Origin: a virus
IMG/VR virus record: IMGVR_UViG_3300025949_000051
Coordinates: 1-39,185 of that record
Length of the DNA: 39,185 nt
Direction: 5' to 3' (one strand)
Each line of letters begins with the position of its first letter. The stretch's first letter is position 1. Shown here one piece after another: positions 14,945 to 22,262 of the stretch. Under the pieces are notes generated by a model that saw only the letters and a list, made by a program, of their open reading frames with translations, searched no databases and was not told where the DNA came from. The translations under genes and the position numbers were made by a program.

Positions 14945-15186
14945 CGGTTCACCGCCGGAGTCCGGAGCACGCCGGTGTGGTAGCCGATGGCGACCATGTG
15001 CGCGACGTTGCGCGCGCCGACAGCGGCGCGCATCCGCTTCACGTGGGTGCGGACGGTGTTGCGGGAGAGGTAGAGCCGCTGGCCGACCTCCGTGCCGCTG
15101 AGGCCTTGCGCGAGCAGGCACAGCACCTCGACCTCGCGCTCGGTGAGCGGTCGGCGGACGGCCGGCTTGGTCCTGGTTTCACCCAT
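14941..15186 (-). CDS. LuxR/GerE-type HTH regulator
   Basis: An 81-aa protein consisting almost only of a GerE domain: LTEREVEVLCLLAQGLSGTEVGQRLYLSRNTVRTHVKRM at about residues 14-52. There is no receiver or sensor domain. It would bind DNA constitutively, possibly acting on phage early or middle genes. Its start region shares a 19-bp direct repeat with the start region of the adjacent upstream gene. Confidence 0.9.
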   Translation of the reverse strand: MGETRTKPAVRRPLTEREVEVLCLLAQGLSGTEVGQRLYLSRNTVRTHVKRMRAAVGARNVAHMVAIGYHTGVLRTPAVNR

Positions 15187-15388
15187 CGGTGCTCACCACC
15201 TGGATCTCTCGCAGCACTGCGAGCGTCTGCGGCCCGAACTCGCCTGCAAGGACCTGCTCCGGGTCCTCGCCGTGCAGGATGCGCGCGACCGCCTGGACGC
15301 TGAGGAGCACCGTCTTTCCACGGCCGGTGGCGATGTGCCAGGCGCGTTTCCGGTCGGCGTCAGCGGTCCACGCTGCCATCACGGCCAT
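15179..15388 (-). CDS. Unknown 69-aa protein
   Basis: MAVMAAWTADADRKRAWHIA... contains ATGRGKTVLLSVQAVARILHG and ends REIQVVSTDG. It overlaps the end of the coiled-coil gene by 29 nt (or 20 nt from the internal ATG at 15379). The family is unknown. Confidence 0.65.
   Translation of the reverse strand: MAVMAAWTADADRKRAWHIATGRGKTVLLSVQAVARILHGEDPEQVLAGEFGPQTLAVLREIQVVSTDG
15183..15201. repeat. 19-bp direct repeat, copy 1
   Basis: CCATCGGTGCTCACCACCT is repeated exactly at 15385-15403, 202 bp apart. Each copy covers the start codon of a gene (LuxR-type and 69-aa) and the end of the preceding one, so both upstream proteins end with VVSTDG-like residues. Confidence 0.85.
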
Positions 15389-16811
15389 CGGTGCTCACCA
15401 CCTCGTACAGCGGACGCCCGGTGCTGGTCATCCACGCCCATGAGCCGCCCCGGGCGGGGCACTTCTCGGGGGTGAAGGCGCAGATGCCGTCGCGGTGCCA
15501 ACCGCGTTGGTGTCGGGTGAACTGGTACGTGTCGCGCCGCACCGTCGTGCCGACCTCCGGCTCCGGGTCGCCGGCGACCCAGCGACGCGGCTCGGCCGGC
15601 TTCTTCAGCTTGCCGAGCGTGATGTTGATGGCGGTGAGGTTGCGCTGGATGGCGACCAAGCCGTTGGCCATCGCGTCCCGCTCGGCGTGGGCCTCGTCTC
15701 GCTGTTGGCGGTGCAGGATGCGCGTGCCGGTCTCGGCCTTGAGTACCTCGGTCAGTTCGTTCAGCTCGCCGGCGAGCTGGTCGAGGGTGGCCACCTCAAC
15801 GCGCGCGTCCTCGCGTTGCGCCTCGATCATCTGGTTGACCAAGCGGCCGTAGACCCTGGGCAGCCCGTCGAGCTCCTGGCGCAGGCGGTCCCGCTCGTCG
15901 CGCACCTTCAGGTACTCCCGCCAGCCCTCCTCGCAGCGCACGATGGCGTCCTGACGGCTGAGACCGTCCCAGCCGTCAAAGGGAACGTTCTCGTCGCCGA
16001 CGAGCCGCTTGAGCCGGGTCACCTCGGCGTCGGCGCGCTTGCACTCCTCGCGGGCCTCGTCGCGCTGCTCCTCCAGCTTGTCGGCGATGCTGACAAGCTG
16101 CTCGATCTTCTCGTCGCGGGCCTCGACTACCTCGCGCAGCCGCTCGATCTCGGCGTCGCGCGGGTCGGGGTCGGATCCGCCGGCACCCTCAATCGCGTTC
16201 CGAATTGCTTCCTGTGCGGCGAGGTAGCCGAGGCCGCCCTCGCCTACGTGAGGGTTCGCGCTGCGATCACATGCCCGCAACGCCGCCGAGACGCGGGCGG
16301 TCTCGCGAGTGAGATCTTGAACTTTCAGCTCGTAGGACTCCTGGAGCCGCTCGATTTTGGCGTCGCGCGGGTCCGGCTCGCCGAACACGTTCAGCAGCTG
16401 CTGACCGAGCGACGCCAACTGCTCCTTGGTCGTACGCCTGCTGGTGATACCCGCGCGCTGGTCGGCGTCCGAGGTGGACACGCACACGTAGTGCTCGCCC
16501 TTGGCGTGGTCGTAGGCGAACGTCACCTTGCAGCCGAACGACAGGTCCCAGCCGATGCCGTCGACGCGCATGGCGTCGACGTCCTCGTCCCACTCGGCCT
16601 CGATGCCGGGATTGCTGGTGACCGGCTTCCGCTCGGCCGCCTGGATCTCGACATCGGCCGAAATGAGGCCGGCGGCCACCAGGCCCTGACGGAACTGCCA
16701 GAGCGGGACGGCACGGAGGCTGTCGATCACCGTGTCACGGATGGCGTTGAAGTCGGGGGCGGGCGCCCCGCCGGCCGTAGCCGACGGAGCGCCATCCTGC
16801 TCGGTGGTCAC
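15360..16811 (-). CDS. Large coiled-coil early protein
   Basis: A 483-aa protein starting GTG 16811 (GTGA overlap). Residues about 1-160 are mixed alpha/beta with FNAIRDTVIDSLRAVPLW and GWDLSFGCKVTFAYDHA. Residues about 170-400 are long charged coiled coil with repeated DPRDA[KE]IERL heptad starts at two places, giving two related coil segments. The C-terminus is a small domain (RRDTYQFTRHQRGWHRDGICAFTPEKC). It may be a scaffold or SMC-like accessory to the recombination proteins; the family is unrecognised. Confidence 0.8.
   Translation of the reverse strand: MTTEQDGAPSATAGGAPAPDFNAIRDTVIDSLRAVPLWQFRQGLVAAGLISADVEIQAAERKPVTSNPGIEAEWDEDVDAMRVDGIGWDLSFGCKVTFAYDHAKGEHYVCVSTSDADQRAGITSRRTTKEQLASLGQQLLNVFGEPDPRDAKIERLQESYELKVQDLTRETARVSAALRACDRSANPHVGEGGLGYLAAQEAIRNAIEGAGGSDPDPRDAEIERLREVVEARDEKIEQLVSIADKLEEQRDEAREECKRADAEVTRLKRLVGDENVPFDGWDGLSRQDAIVRCEEGWREYLKVRDERDRLRQELDGLPRVYGRLVNQMIEAQREDARVEVATLDQLAGELNELTEVLKAETGTRILHRQQRDEAHAERDAMANGLVAIQRNLTAINITLGKLKKPAEPRRWVAGDPEPEVGTTVRRDTYQFTRHQRGWHRDGICAFTPEKCPARGGSWAWMTSTGRPLYEVVSTDGRDGSVDR
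15385..15403. repeat. 19-bp direct repeat, copy 2
   Basis: This is an exact copy of 15183-15201. Recombination between the copies would cleanly delete the 69-aa gene and leave the LuxR-type gene joined to the coiled-coil gene. Confidence 0.85.
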
Positions 16812-17671
16812 CGCTGGTCCCTCAGCGCGGCCGGCGCGGTGCCCTCGAAGAACTCCGTGGCCGCCGTGCCGTTCTTGATGCCGTTGAACACCATCGTGAA
16901 CGCGGACTGCTTCACCAGGTCCGGGCGCAGCAGCGCGTACCCGATGCCGAGGCCGCCGCCGTCGTGGACGCGGTACCGCAGGCGAGCCCGCACCACGACC
17001 GGATCGGTGTTCACGTACACCGGCAGCACCAGCTCGAACTCGGTCGGCACCTCCACGTTGCCCTTGCCGGCCTTCGCGGTGGTCTCGGTGGTGTAGTCGA
17101 ACTGCACGTCGCCGGAGTCCAGCCGGGTCGCCGAGCTGAACGACACGTTGCGCTTGGCCTGGAAGGTGCGGCTGACTTCGAGCATCTCGGCGGCCGACGG
17201 TCGCGTCACCGTGTGGACGAGGTCCTCGATGTGCTCGGCGAACGTGGCCTGGTCCAGAAGCTTGCCGTCGTGCTTCGTCCACGCCAACCAGTCGGCGTCG
17301 TAGCGCAGCTTCAGCGACAGCCGGTGGTCGCGCCAGCCGGGCCTGTTGGCCGCGACGTCGGAGTGGTCGTTGAGGATCGACGTCACCGAGGCCTGCTCGA
17401 CGTCGGCCCACACCGTGGTCTGGTTCGAGATGCCGAGGCGGTCGGTGAGCCGGCAGAAGCTGTCGGGGTCGTAGACGGTGACGTTGCCGCGGGCCGCGAG
17501 CGGCTCGATGAGCTTGGTCTCCAGGTCGACGATCTTCAGCGCCTCGTCGGCGCGGACGCGGGCGAGCACGAGGGACGTGTCGCCGTCGAGCGAGTAGGGC
17601 TCGACGTTGGTCGACAGCCGGCCGAGGGCGGCGGCGACGTCGGCCTCGGCGCGGTGCTGGGTGTCGGTCAC
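16808..17671 (-). CDS. DUF2303 family protein (YfdQ-like)
   Basis: A 287-aa protein. FCRLTDRLG, ASVTSILNDHSD, WRDHRLSLKLRYDADWLAWT, TFAEHIEDLVHTVTRPSAAEMLEVSRTF and the VYVNTDPVVVRARLRYRV block together are characteristic of DUF2303, found in many prophages and E. coli YfdQ. The biochemical role is not known to me. It is commonly placed near recombination genes, as here. Confidence 0.88.
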   Translation of the reverse strand: MTDTQHRAEADVAAALGRLSTNVEPYSLDGDTSLVLARVRADEALKIVDLETKLIEPLAARGNVTVYDPDSFCRLTDRLGISNQTTVWADVEQASVTSILNDHSDVAANRPGWRDHRLSLKLRYDADWLAWTKHDGKLLDQATFAEHIEDLVHTVTRPSAAEMLEVSRTFQAKRNVSFSSATRLDSGDVQFDYTTETTAKAGKGNVEVPTEFELVLPVYVNTDPVVVRARLRYRVHDGGGLGIGYALLRPDLVKQSAFTMVFNGIKNGTAATEFFEGTAPAALRDQR

Positions 17672-18003
17672 TTGCCGCCTCCGAACAGGCTGTGCTGGTG
17701 CGGGTTGTCGCGGACGAGGTTGTTGTCGCCGTCGACGAAGAACAGGGACTTGCGGCGCTCGCCGGCCGGCAGCTTCACCGCGATCTGGTCGGTGACGATG
17801 ACCAGGTTCTCGGTGCCCGCCTCGGGCTTGACCTCGACCTTGTAGGTGAGCGAGCCGGCCTTGCCGGTCTCCTGCACCTTGGTGATGAGGTCGCGCAGCT
17901 TCTCGGACAGCTCGACGTGCGACTGGCCCTTGTTGATGTCGAGCAGGAAGGAGGCGAACTCGCGCGCCTCGCTCTGCTCGGTGTCCTGCTTGGACTCGGC
18001 CAC
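17668..18003 (-). CDS. Unknown 111-aa early protein
   Basis: GTG 18003 with GAGGAG nine bases upstream; an ATG at 18033 overlapping the previous stop would add 10 residues. It has a helical N-terminus (FASFLLDINKGQSHVELSEKL), then beta-strands (LTYKVEVKPEAG, NLVIVTDQIAVKL), ending NPHQHSLFGGGK. It is coupled to the DUF2303 gene. The family is not recognised. Confidence 0.75.
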   Translation of the reverse strand: MAESKQDTEQSEAREFASFLLDINKGQSHVELSEKLRDLITKVQETGKAGSLTYKVEVKPEAGTENLVIVTDQIAVKLPAGERRKSLFFVDGDNNLVRDNPHQHSLFGGGK

Positions 18004-18029
18004 TGTGCGTGGCTCCTCTCGGGTGGGGA

Positions 18030-18233
18030 TCATTGGTTGCGCCTCGCCTCGAAGGTGGCGACGCGCTCTCGCTCGTGCTCGGCGCACTCGGGCGTGCTGC
18101 ACACGGTCATGCCGCCCGCGACCGGGACGGGTTCGCCGGGTGTGCCGTCGGGCTTGTTGCACCACAGCCAGCCGCCGCAGACCGGGCAACCCTCGCCGAG
18201 GACGGCGAACTGATCGCACGCGATGACGTCCAT
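18030..18233 (-). CDS. Small zinc-ribbon protein, 67 aa
   Basis: MDVIACDQFAVLGEGCPVCGG... has a CPVCGGWLWC cluster near residues 16-25 and CSTPECAEHERER near 45-57, a treble-clef or ribbon-like arrangement. The ATG overlaps the stop of the 46-aa gene (TGATG). Confidence 0.75.
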   Translation of the reverse strand: MDVIACDQFAVLGEGCPVCGGWLWCNKPDGTPGEPVPVAGGMTVCSTPECAEHERERVATFEARRNQ

Positions 18234-18373
18234 CAGCGGCACGCTCCCGGCAGCGGGCAGTTCGGGTTGGCGCACAGGGCGCAGAGGATGGCCGCCTGCT
18301 CGGTCGGCGGGACCTCGACGACGGGCCGGTTGTCGAGCGGCGGCGGCATGATGAACTCGCTGTAGGAGGCCAT
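18233..18373 (-). CDS. Tiny Cys-rich protein, 46 aa
   Basis: This is a short gene reading MASYSEFIMPPPLDN..., ending CALCANPNCPLPGACR. The four C-terminal cysteines could bind one zinc ion. TGATG overlaps at both ends support translation in the chain. Confidence 0.7.
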   Translation of the reverse strand: MASYSEFIMPPPLDNRPVVEVPPTEQAAILCALCANPNCPLPGACR

Positions 18374-18570
18374 CAGTCGTCACCGTCCCCGGCGCCCATG
18401 ACGCCAGCCCATTCCAGCTCCGTCGCCGAGCACTGCCGGATCTCGACCTTCTCGTCGTCCTCGCCGAGCTCGATCTGCTGCTCAAACTCGGCCATCGCGT
18501 CCCCGTACTCCAGGGGCTGTTGCGGACTGACCGGCGTGTCGCCGACCCAGACCAGCCAGTAGCGCGCCAT
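18373..18570 (-). CDS. Unknown acidic 65-aa protein
   Basis: MARYWLVWVGDTPVSPQQ... is acidic with a C-terminal MGAGDGDD tail and probably adopts a small alpha/beta fold. It sits in TGATG overlap with recT upstream and the Cys-rich gene downstream. Confidence 0.75.
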   Translation of the reverse strand: MARYWLVWVGDTPVSPQQPLEYGDAMAEFEQQIELGEDDEKVEIRQCSATELEWAGVMGAGDGDD

Positions 18571-19469
18571 CAGGCACCGGCTTCGGGCTCGGCGAGTTCG
18601 GCGTCGCAAAACGAGCAGCCCGGCGCCGGCGCGTCGTTGTGCGCCGAGACGTGCTCCTGGTACTCGGGGCTGTCCTCGATGACCTGGGCCGGCTGGCCGT
18701 CCTCGACGACCTGGCCCTCGATCCACGTCGGCAGCGCCTCGTCGACCGGGGCCTCGTAGTCGGTGCGGACCGAGCCGTCCAACGTGGCCGCCTGGTTGAA
18801 CGCGCGGAGCTCGGTGGACATCGGCAGGAACTTCGCCAGCTGCCGCAACGCGGTCTTCTTGGCCATCGCGTTCCAGTCGGTCACCCACGGGCCGTTCTTG
18901 CTGGCCTTGCTGCGGGCCCGGATCTCCTCGACGTCGTCGACCGACATCACCACGAACGCGCTGCCGCCGTTGAGGAACGTGGCGACCGCGTAGACGTCGG
19001 TGACCTTGCCCCGCTTTTTGCCCCGGGCCGGCTTGTGCTCCAGGAACGGGTTCAGCCCGTACGCGAAGTCGAACTCGTCGGCCTCGTACACCTCGTGCGC
19101 GTCGATGTGCTTCAGCTGCTGCGACTGCCACGCCAGCTTGATGAGTCCCTTGTAGCCGGGGATGAACGTCACCGTCCGGCCGTAGGGCACCAGGTACGCC
19201 TCACCGAGCGGGCCCGGCTCCAGACCGAGCTGCGCGGCGGTCATCAGCGCGCCGAGGAACGACTCCGACGTGCACGCCGCGAGCTGCTGGTTGCCGCCAA
19301 CCAGGGTGATCGCGATGCGCGCGATCCGGTCGGGGTCCATGTGCTTGGGCAGCGCGCGGGCGATCTCCGGGCGCATCCTGTCGATCAGCTGGCGCAGGCT
19401 CGGCTTCCCGTCCTGCTGCGGCTTCTCGGCGGCGGCCTTGCTCACCCGCTGGGCGAGTCCACTGGCCAT
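18570..19469 (-). CDS. recT: RecT-family ssDNA annealing protein
   Basis: A 299-aa recombinase that anneals single strands made by the adjacent exonuclease. Typical RecT segments are the helix LRQLIDRMRPEIARALPKHM, then ESFLGALMTAAQLGLEPG, EAYLVPYGRTVTFIPGYKGLIKLA, and KNGPWVTDWNAMAKKTALRQLAKFLP. An acidic C-terminal extension ends with CSFCDAEL. The ATG is preceded by AAGGAG. It lies 2 nt after the YqaJ exonuclease gene, so the two form a RecET pair. Confidence 0.94.
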   Translation of the reverse strand: MASGLAQRVSKAAAEKPQQDGKPSLRQLIDRMRPEIARALPKHMDPDRIARIAITLVGGNQQLAACTSESFLGALMTAAQLGLEPGPLGEAYLVPYGRTVTFIPGYKGLIKLAWQSQQLKHIDAHEVYEADEFDFAYGLNPFLEHKPARGKKRGKVTDVYAVATFLNGGSAFVVMSVDDVEEIRARSKASKNGPWVTDWNAMAKKTALRQLAKFLPMSTELRAFNQAATLDGSVRTDYEAPVDEALPTWIEGQVVEDGQPAQVIEDSPEYQEHVSAHNDAPAPGCSFCDAELAEPEAGA

Positions 19470-19471
19470 GG

Positions 19472-20479
19472 TCAGATCTCCTTCACGGGCTTGGGGTTCT
19501 TCGGGACGCGCAGCACGCGCGCCCGGTAGGCCGACCACAGCTCGGGCCGCTCCGCCTTGAGGCGAGCGACATCGAGCACGGGCGTCGGCGTCAGGTACTC
19601 GTCGACCAGCTCCGGGTGTTCGGCGGCGAACTTCGCCGACCGGAACGCCCCGTTCTGGTGGTAGGTGGCCTTCACGAGGCCCGTCACGGCGAGGCCGGTG
19701 GCCGGTCCGAACTCGGCGCGCAGCTGGTTGTCCAGCTCGGCGACCTCGTCCTCGACGGCCTTGAGCCGCTGCTTCGCGCGGTCCCGACGGCTGATCAGAT
19801 CGTCCACCTCGACGCCGGCAGACACCACCTGGTCGACGGCGAGGCCGTAGCGGGCCTTCAGCGCTTCGGTCGTCGAGTCGCTGCCGTCGATCGCCGGCGC
19901 CACATCGGCGATCACGTGGTCGAACCAGAAGGTGCGCTCGACGTCGGTCAACTCGGCGATCAGCTTCTCGTCGCGCTGCACGACCTGGTGAAGCGGCTTG
20001 CGGCCGTCGATCAGCACGACGCAGTGCGCGTGATCCTTGCCAGTGACCGCCATTCCGTGCTGCGACTGCAACTCGGCGTGGTCGGGGACCTGGCCGTCGA
20101 GCCACACCTCGGCGTCCTGGGTGCGCCAGCTGGTCGTCTTGGTTTCCAGCACCCCGCCGCAGTCGCACAGGCCGTCCGGGGTGAACTGCTGGAACGGCAC
20201 CTCGCGGGAGCGGAGCAGCCCGGACCGGCGCGTCTTGACGCCGGTCGTGTCGGTGAACCAGTCGCGGATCACCGGCTCCAGCCGGCGGCCCCACTCCATC
20301 GCGTCGTTGTCGGGCTTCTCGACGCTGCGGCCGGTCTTGTCCAGCCACAGCGAGTACTGGGACATGTAGGGGTTGAGGCCGACGACGGTCGACGCGTCAG
20401 AGCCGCCGAGGCCGGCCCGCCGGGCGGCGAGCCAGTCCTCGCGCGGCGCGGCCGCCGGCAGGATGAGTTGCGCGGTCAT
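19472..20479 (-). CDS. YqaJ/RecE-type exonuclease
   Basis: A 335-aa lambda-exonuclease-fold protein. Motifs are GLGGSDASTVVGLNPY (about residues 23-38), PDG (Asp102), ETK (Glu112, Lys114) and QSQHGM (about 138-143), the YqaJ viral recombinase catalytic pattern. It would resect duplex ends to supply ssDNA for RecT. The C-terminal half (about 190-335) adds a coiled coil and an ERPELWSAYR segment. ATG overlaps the previous stop (ATGA). Confidence 0.93.
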   Translation of the reverse strand: MTAQLILPAAAPREDWLAARRAGLGGSDASTVVGLNPYMSQYSLWLDKTGRSVEKPDNDAMEWGRRLEPVIRDWFTDTTGVKTRRSGLLRSREVPFQQFTPDGLCDCGGVLETKTTSWRTQDAEVWLDGQVPDHAELQSQHGMAVTGKDHAHCVVLIDGRKPLHQVVQRDEKLIAELTDVERTFWFDHVIADVAPAIDGSDSTTEALKARYGLAVDQVVSAGVEVDDLISRRDRAKQRLKAVEDEVAELDNQLRAEFGPATGLAVTGLVKATYHQNGAFRSAKFAAEHPELVDEYLTPTPVLDVARLKAERPELWSAYRARVLRVPKNPKPVKEI

Positions 20480-20781
20480 AGCCACGCCTTCCGGTGTCGG
20501 CCCGGCGCGTGCCGCAGGGCGTAGGAGATGAGTCCGATCAGGACGGCGCACCACGACGCCCACAGCACCGCGACCGCGGCCTGCGGGCCGTAGGCGCCAC
20601 GGGCGGCGATCGCGCCGAGCAGGCCGGCCGCCAGCAGCACGCCGACGATCAGCGCGCGGGCGGCGGCGGACAGCGCGCGGTCGAAGAACGGCGGCTGGTA
20701 GACGGCCGGGCGCTCGGGCTGCGCCTGGTCGTCGTCGGCGAGGTCCTCGTCGAGGAGTCCGGTGTAGACGTCGGCGGTCAC
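20476..20781 (-). CDS. Small two-TM membrane protein
   Basis: A 101-aa protein. An acidic cytoplasmic N-terminus is followed by two hydrophobic segments (about residues 36-58 and 66-90) and a basic tail (HAPGRHRKAWL). It has a GTG start in GTGA overlap. Role unknown; early expression fits host membrane modification or exclusion. Confidence 0.75.
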   Translation of the reverse strand: MTADVYTGLLDEDLADDDQAQPERPAVYQPPFFDRALSAAARALIVGVLLAAGLLGAIAARGAYGPQAAVAVLWASWCAVLIGLISYALRHAPGRHRKAWL

Positions 20782-20933
20782 TTCTGCTCTCCGCTCGCCC
20801 AGTAGCCGGACATCTCGTCGGCCGAGGTCTTCTCGGCCTCGCTCGCCTTGTCCCAGTCGGACTCGGCGTTCTTCTTGACCTCGCGGGCGACCAGCTCGCG
20901 GAGCTCGGCGTCGGTGAGCTTCTTGCCGCCCAT
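20778..20933 (-). CDS. Small charged helical protein, 51 aa
   Basis: MGGKKLTDAELRELVAREVK... is mainly helical and charged, ending YWASGEQK. It overlaps both neighbours (TGATG upstream, GTGA downstream). Function unknown. Confidence 0.7.
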   Translation of the reverse strand: MGGKKLTDAELRELVAREVKKNAESDWDKASEAEKTSADEMSGYWASGEQK

Positions 20934-21079
20934 CACGCCTCCTTCGGGAAGAACTCGTCGAGGATCTTCTGGACCTCGAGGTAGCGGTCGGTCTTGTCGG
21001 GGTCCTTGGACACCGGCACGTCCGGCTTGTTGTGCTTGCCGCTGCCGCTGGACGCGGGCGGTACGGTCGGTCTGGCCAT
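20933..21079 (-). CDS. Small protein, 48 aa
   Basis: MARPTVPPASSGSGKHNKPD... has a disordered N-terminus and an amphipathic C-terminal helix (DRYLEVQKILDEFFPKEA). An AGGAGA site lies about 10 nt upstream. Function unknown. Confidence 0.7.
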   Translation of the reverse strand: MARPTVPPASSGSGKHNKPDVPVSKDPDKTDRYLEVQKILDEFFPKEA

Positions 21080-21147
21080 GGAGGTCACATCTCCTGTGGT
21101 CTGCGGGTCGTCCGGTGGCTGCCGGGCGGCCCGCCCTGTTGAGGGGG

Positions 21148-21327
21148 TTAGGCGGCGCGCTTGCGCGGCGTGGCGCAAGGGCGGGGACGGAGCAGGATCG
21201 CGAGCCGCGCCTTGATCTCGGCCGACAGCGGTGGCGCGGCGGCGACCAGCTCCCGGATGCGGATCAGCGACGCGACCGAGATGCCGCGACGGGCGGCCTC
21301 GGCGGCGAGGGCATGCTCGGGCGTCAT
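21148..21327 (-). CDS. Small helical basic protein, 59 aa
   Basis: MTPEHALAAEAARRGISVAS... is helical, with a basic C-terminus (TPRKRAA). Its ATG overlaps the stop of the Cro-like gene (ATGA), so it is the second gene of the early transcript. It could be a small DNA-binding or anti-repressor-type protein; nothing specific is recognised. Confidence 0.65.
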   Translation of the reverse strand: MTPEHALAAEAARRGISVASLIRIRELVAAAPPLSAEIKARLAILLRPRPCATPRKRAA

Positions 21328-21575
21328 GCCGACCTCGCGGGCTGCTCGTCGTCGAGCAGGTCGTCGACCTCGACGCCCATGGCATCGGCGATCGCCTTGA
21401 GCAGTGGCGCGGAGGGGATGCTCATGCCGGTCTCAATGCGCCGCAGGTGCTCAGTGGAGACCTTGTGGCCGATCTCCTCGCACCGCTTCGCCAGGGCCGG
21501 CCTCGTCATGCCCAGCCGCTCGCGCGTTCCGCGCGACTTCTCCCAGCTGAAGGGGAGGCTGAGGTGTGTGGCCAT
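21324..21575 (-). CDS. Cro-like XRE HTH regulator (leaderless)
   Basis: An 83-aa XRE protein: TRERLGMTRPALAKRCEEIG then VSTEHLRRIETGMSIPSAPLLKAIADAMGVEVDDLL (about residues 17-75). It is the first gene of the early operon and diverges from the repressor-like gene. The -10-like TAGTGT ends 6 nt before the ATG, so the mRNA probably starts at the ATG. An operator half-site covers the start codon. By position it is the Cro counterpart. Confidence 0.85.
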   Translation of the reverse strand: MATHLSLPFSWEKSRGTRERLGMTRPALAKRCEEIGHKVSTEHLRRIETGMSIPSAPLLKAIADAMGVEVDDLLDDEQPARSA

Positions 21576-21606
21576 GTGTGAACACTAGGCCCACTGGTTC
21601 ACACAT
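21574..21606. promoter_or_regulatory. Inverted operator pair at the early promoter
   Basis: ATGTGTGAAC (21574-21583) and its exact reverse complement GTTCACACAT (21597-21606) are separated by 13 bp. The left site covers the -10/start region of the Cro-like gene and the right site lies in the promoter spacer. A degenerate CTTCACACA is at 21638-21646. Such an arrangement fits repressor and Cro competition. Confidence 0.75.
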
Positions 21607-21611
21607 ACCAA
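21582..21611 (-). promoter_or_regulatory. Putative early promoter
   Basis: On the minus strand TTGGTA (21611-21606) and TAGTGT (21587-21582) are 18 nt apart. The predicted transcription start coincides with the ATG at 21575, giving a leaderless message. Operators overlap both elements. Confidence 0.55.
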
Positions 21612-21677
21612 CACATGGCGGATCTCTTTTTGGTCAACTTCACACAGCAACCCACGTGCTACCCTGCGCGTCGTAAA

Positions 21678-21696
21678 TGTGCGAACATGTTCACTC
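21678..21696. promoter_or_regulatory. Second operator near the repressor-like gene
   Basis: TGTGCGAAC followed by GTTCACTC forms a palindrome centred on GAACATGTTC (21683-21692), built from the same TGTGAAC half-site as the operator near 21590. It lies about 20 nt upstream of the rightward gene start, suitable for autoregulation. Confidence 0.65.
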
Positions 21697-21711
21697 ACGA
21701 CACGGGGGCTA

Positions 21712-22149
21712 GTGGTGGACCCAGCACGCGAACGCCTGAACAAGGCCATGACCGAACGGATGCGCCAACTGCGGCTCAAATGGGCCGACGTCGCCCGTCG
21801 TGCTGATGGCATGTCGCAGCAGCACCTACTCAGGATCCGCAAGGGACAGGTCCCCATCACTCCAGAGGCGGCGGCGTCGATCGAACGAGCACTGGAGTGG
21901 GCGCCGGGCAGCGTCGTCGTGGTCTGTGGCGGCGGAGAGGCGACGGTCACGGCGGCGGCGGTGGCTCGCCCGCGCTGGCAGAGTTACAGGCTTACCGCCG
22001 AAGAGGCACTTGCCATGTTGCAAGTTGCACTGGGGGACTACGGGCCTGGCGGCTTCTGGCGCGAATTCGACTTCATCTTTGAACGCCGCGAGGACACGGA
22101 CCGAACATCAACCGATTCGCGGAGTAATCAGGAAGGCCGGACAGCCTAA
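21712..22149 (+). CDS. Repressor-like HTH protein (candidate immunity repressor)
   Basis: About 145 aa from GTG 21712 (or 21715), after a GGGGG run; an earlier in-frame GTG at 21679 would start inside the operator. It has an N-terminal HTH (ERMRQLRLKWADVARRADGMSQQHLLRIRKG, then ITPEAAASIERALEWAPGSV) and a C-terminal region with EEALAMLQVALGDY. It is the only rightward gene at the switch and diverges from the Cro-like gene, so it is the best candidate for the lysogenic repressor. No LexA-type protease motif is seen. Confidence 0.75.
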   Translation: MVDPARERLNKAMTERMRQLRLKWADVARRADGMSQQHLLRIRKGQVPITPEAAASIERALEWAPGSVVVVCGGGEATVTAAAVARPRWQSYRLTAEEALAMLQVALGDYGPGGFWREFDFIFERREDTDRTSTDSRSNQEGRTA

Positions 22150-22176
22150 ACCTATACCCGTTCGGGTGTTTCCCGT

Positions 22177-22240
22177 GTCGTCCAGCTGGGTCTTTGATGG
22201 ATCGCGGTCCTAACGGGAACGCACGCCGGGGCTGGACGAC
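22177..22240. repeat. 10-bp inverted repeat, 44-bp spacing
   Basis: GTCGTCCAGC (22177-22186) is the exact reverse complement of GCTGGACGAC (22231-22240). It lies in the gap between the repressor-like gene and the membrane-protein gene. It may be a paired protein-binding site; an att site is possible but unsupported. Confidence 0.5.
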
Positions 22241-22262
22241 GTGCCAGGCAGGAGGGAGCCAC

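Noticed and set aside
15495-17096. Long rightward open frame opposite coiled-coil and DUF2303 genes
   Set aside because: Antisense shadow of two well-supported minus-strand genes.
22149-22176. ACCC-GTTC-GGGT hairpin after the repressor-like gene as terminator
   Set aside because: Four-base-pair stem is too weak to support a call.
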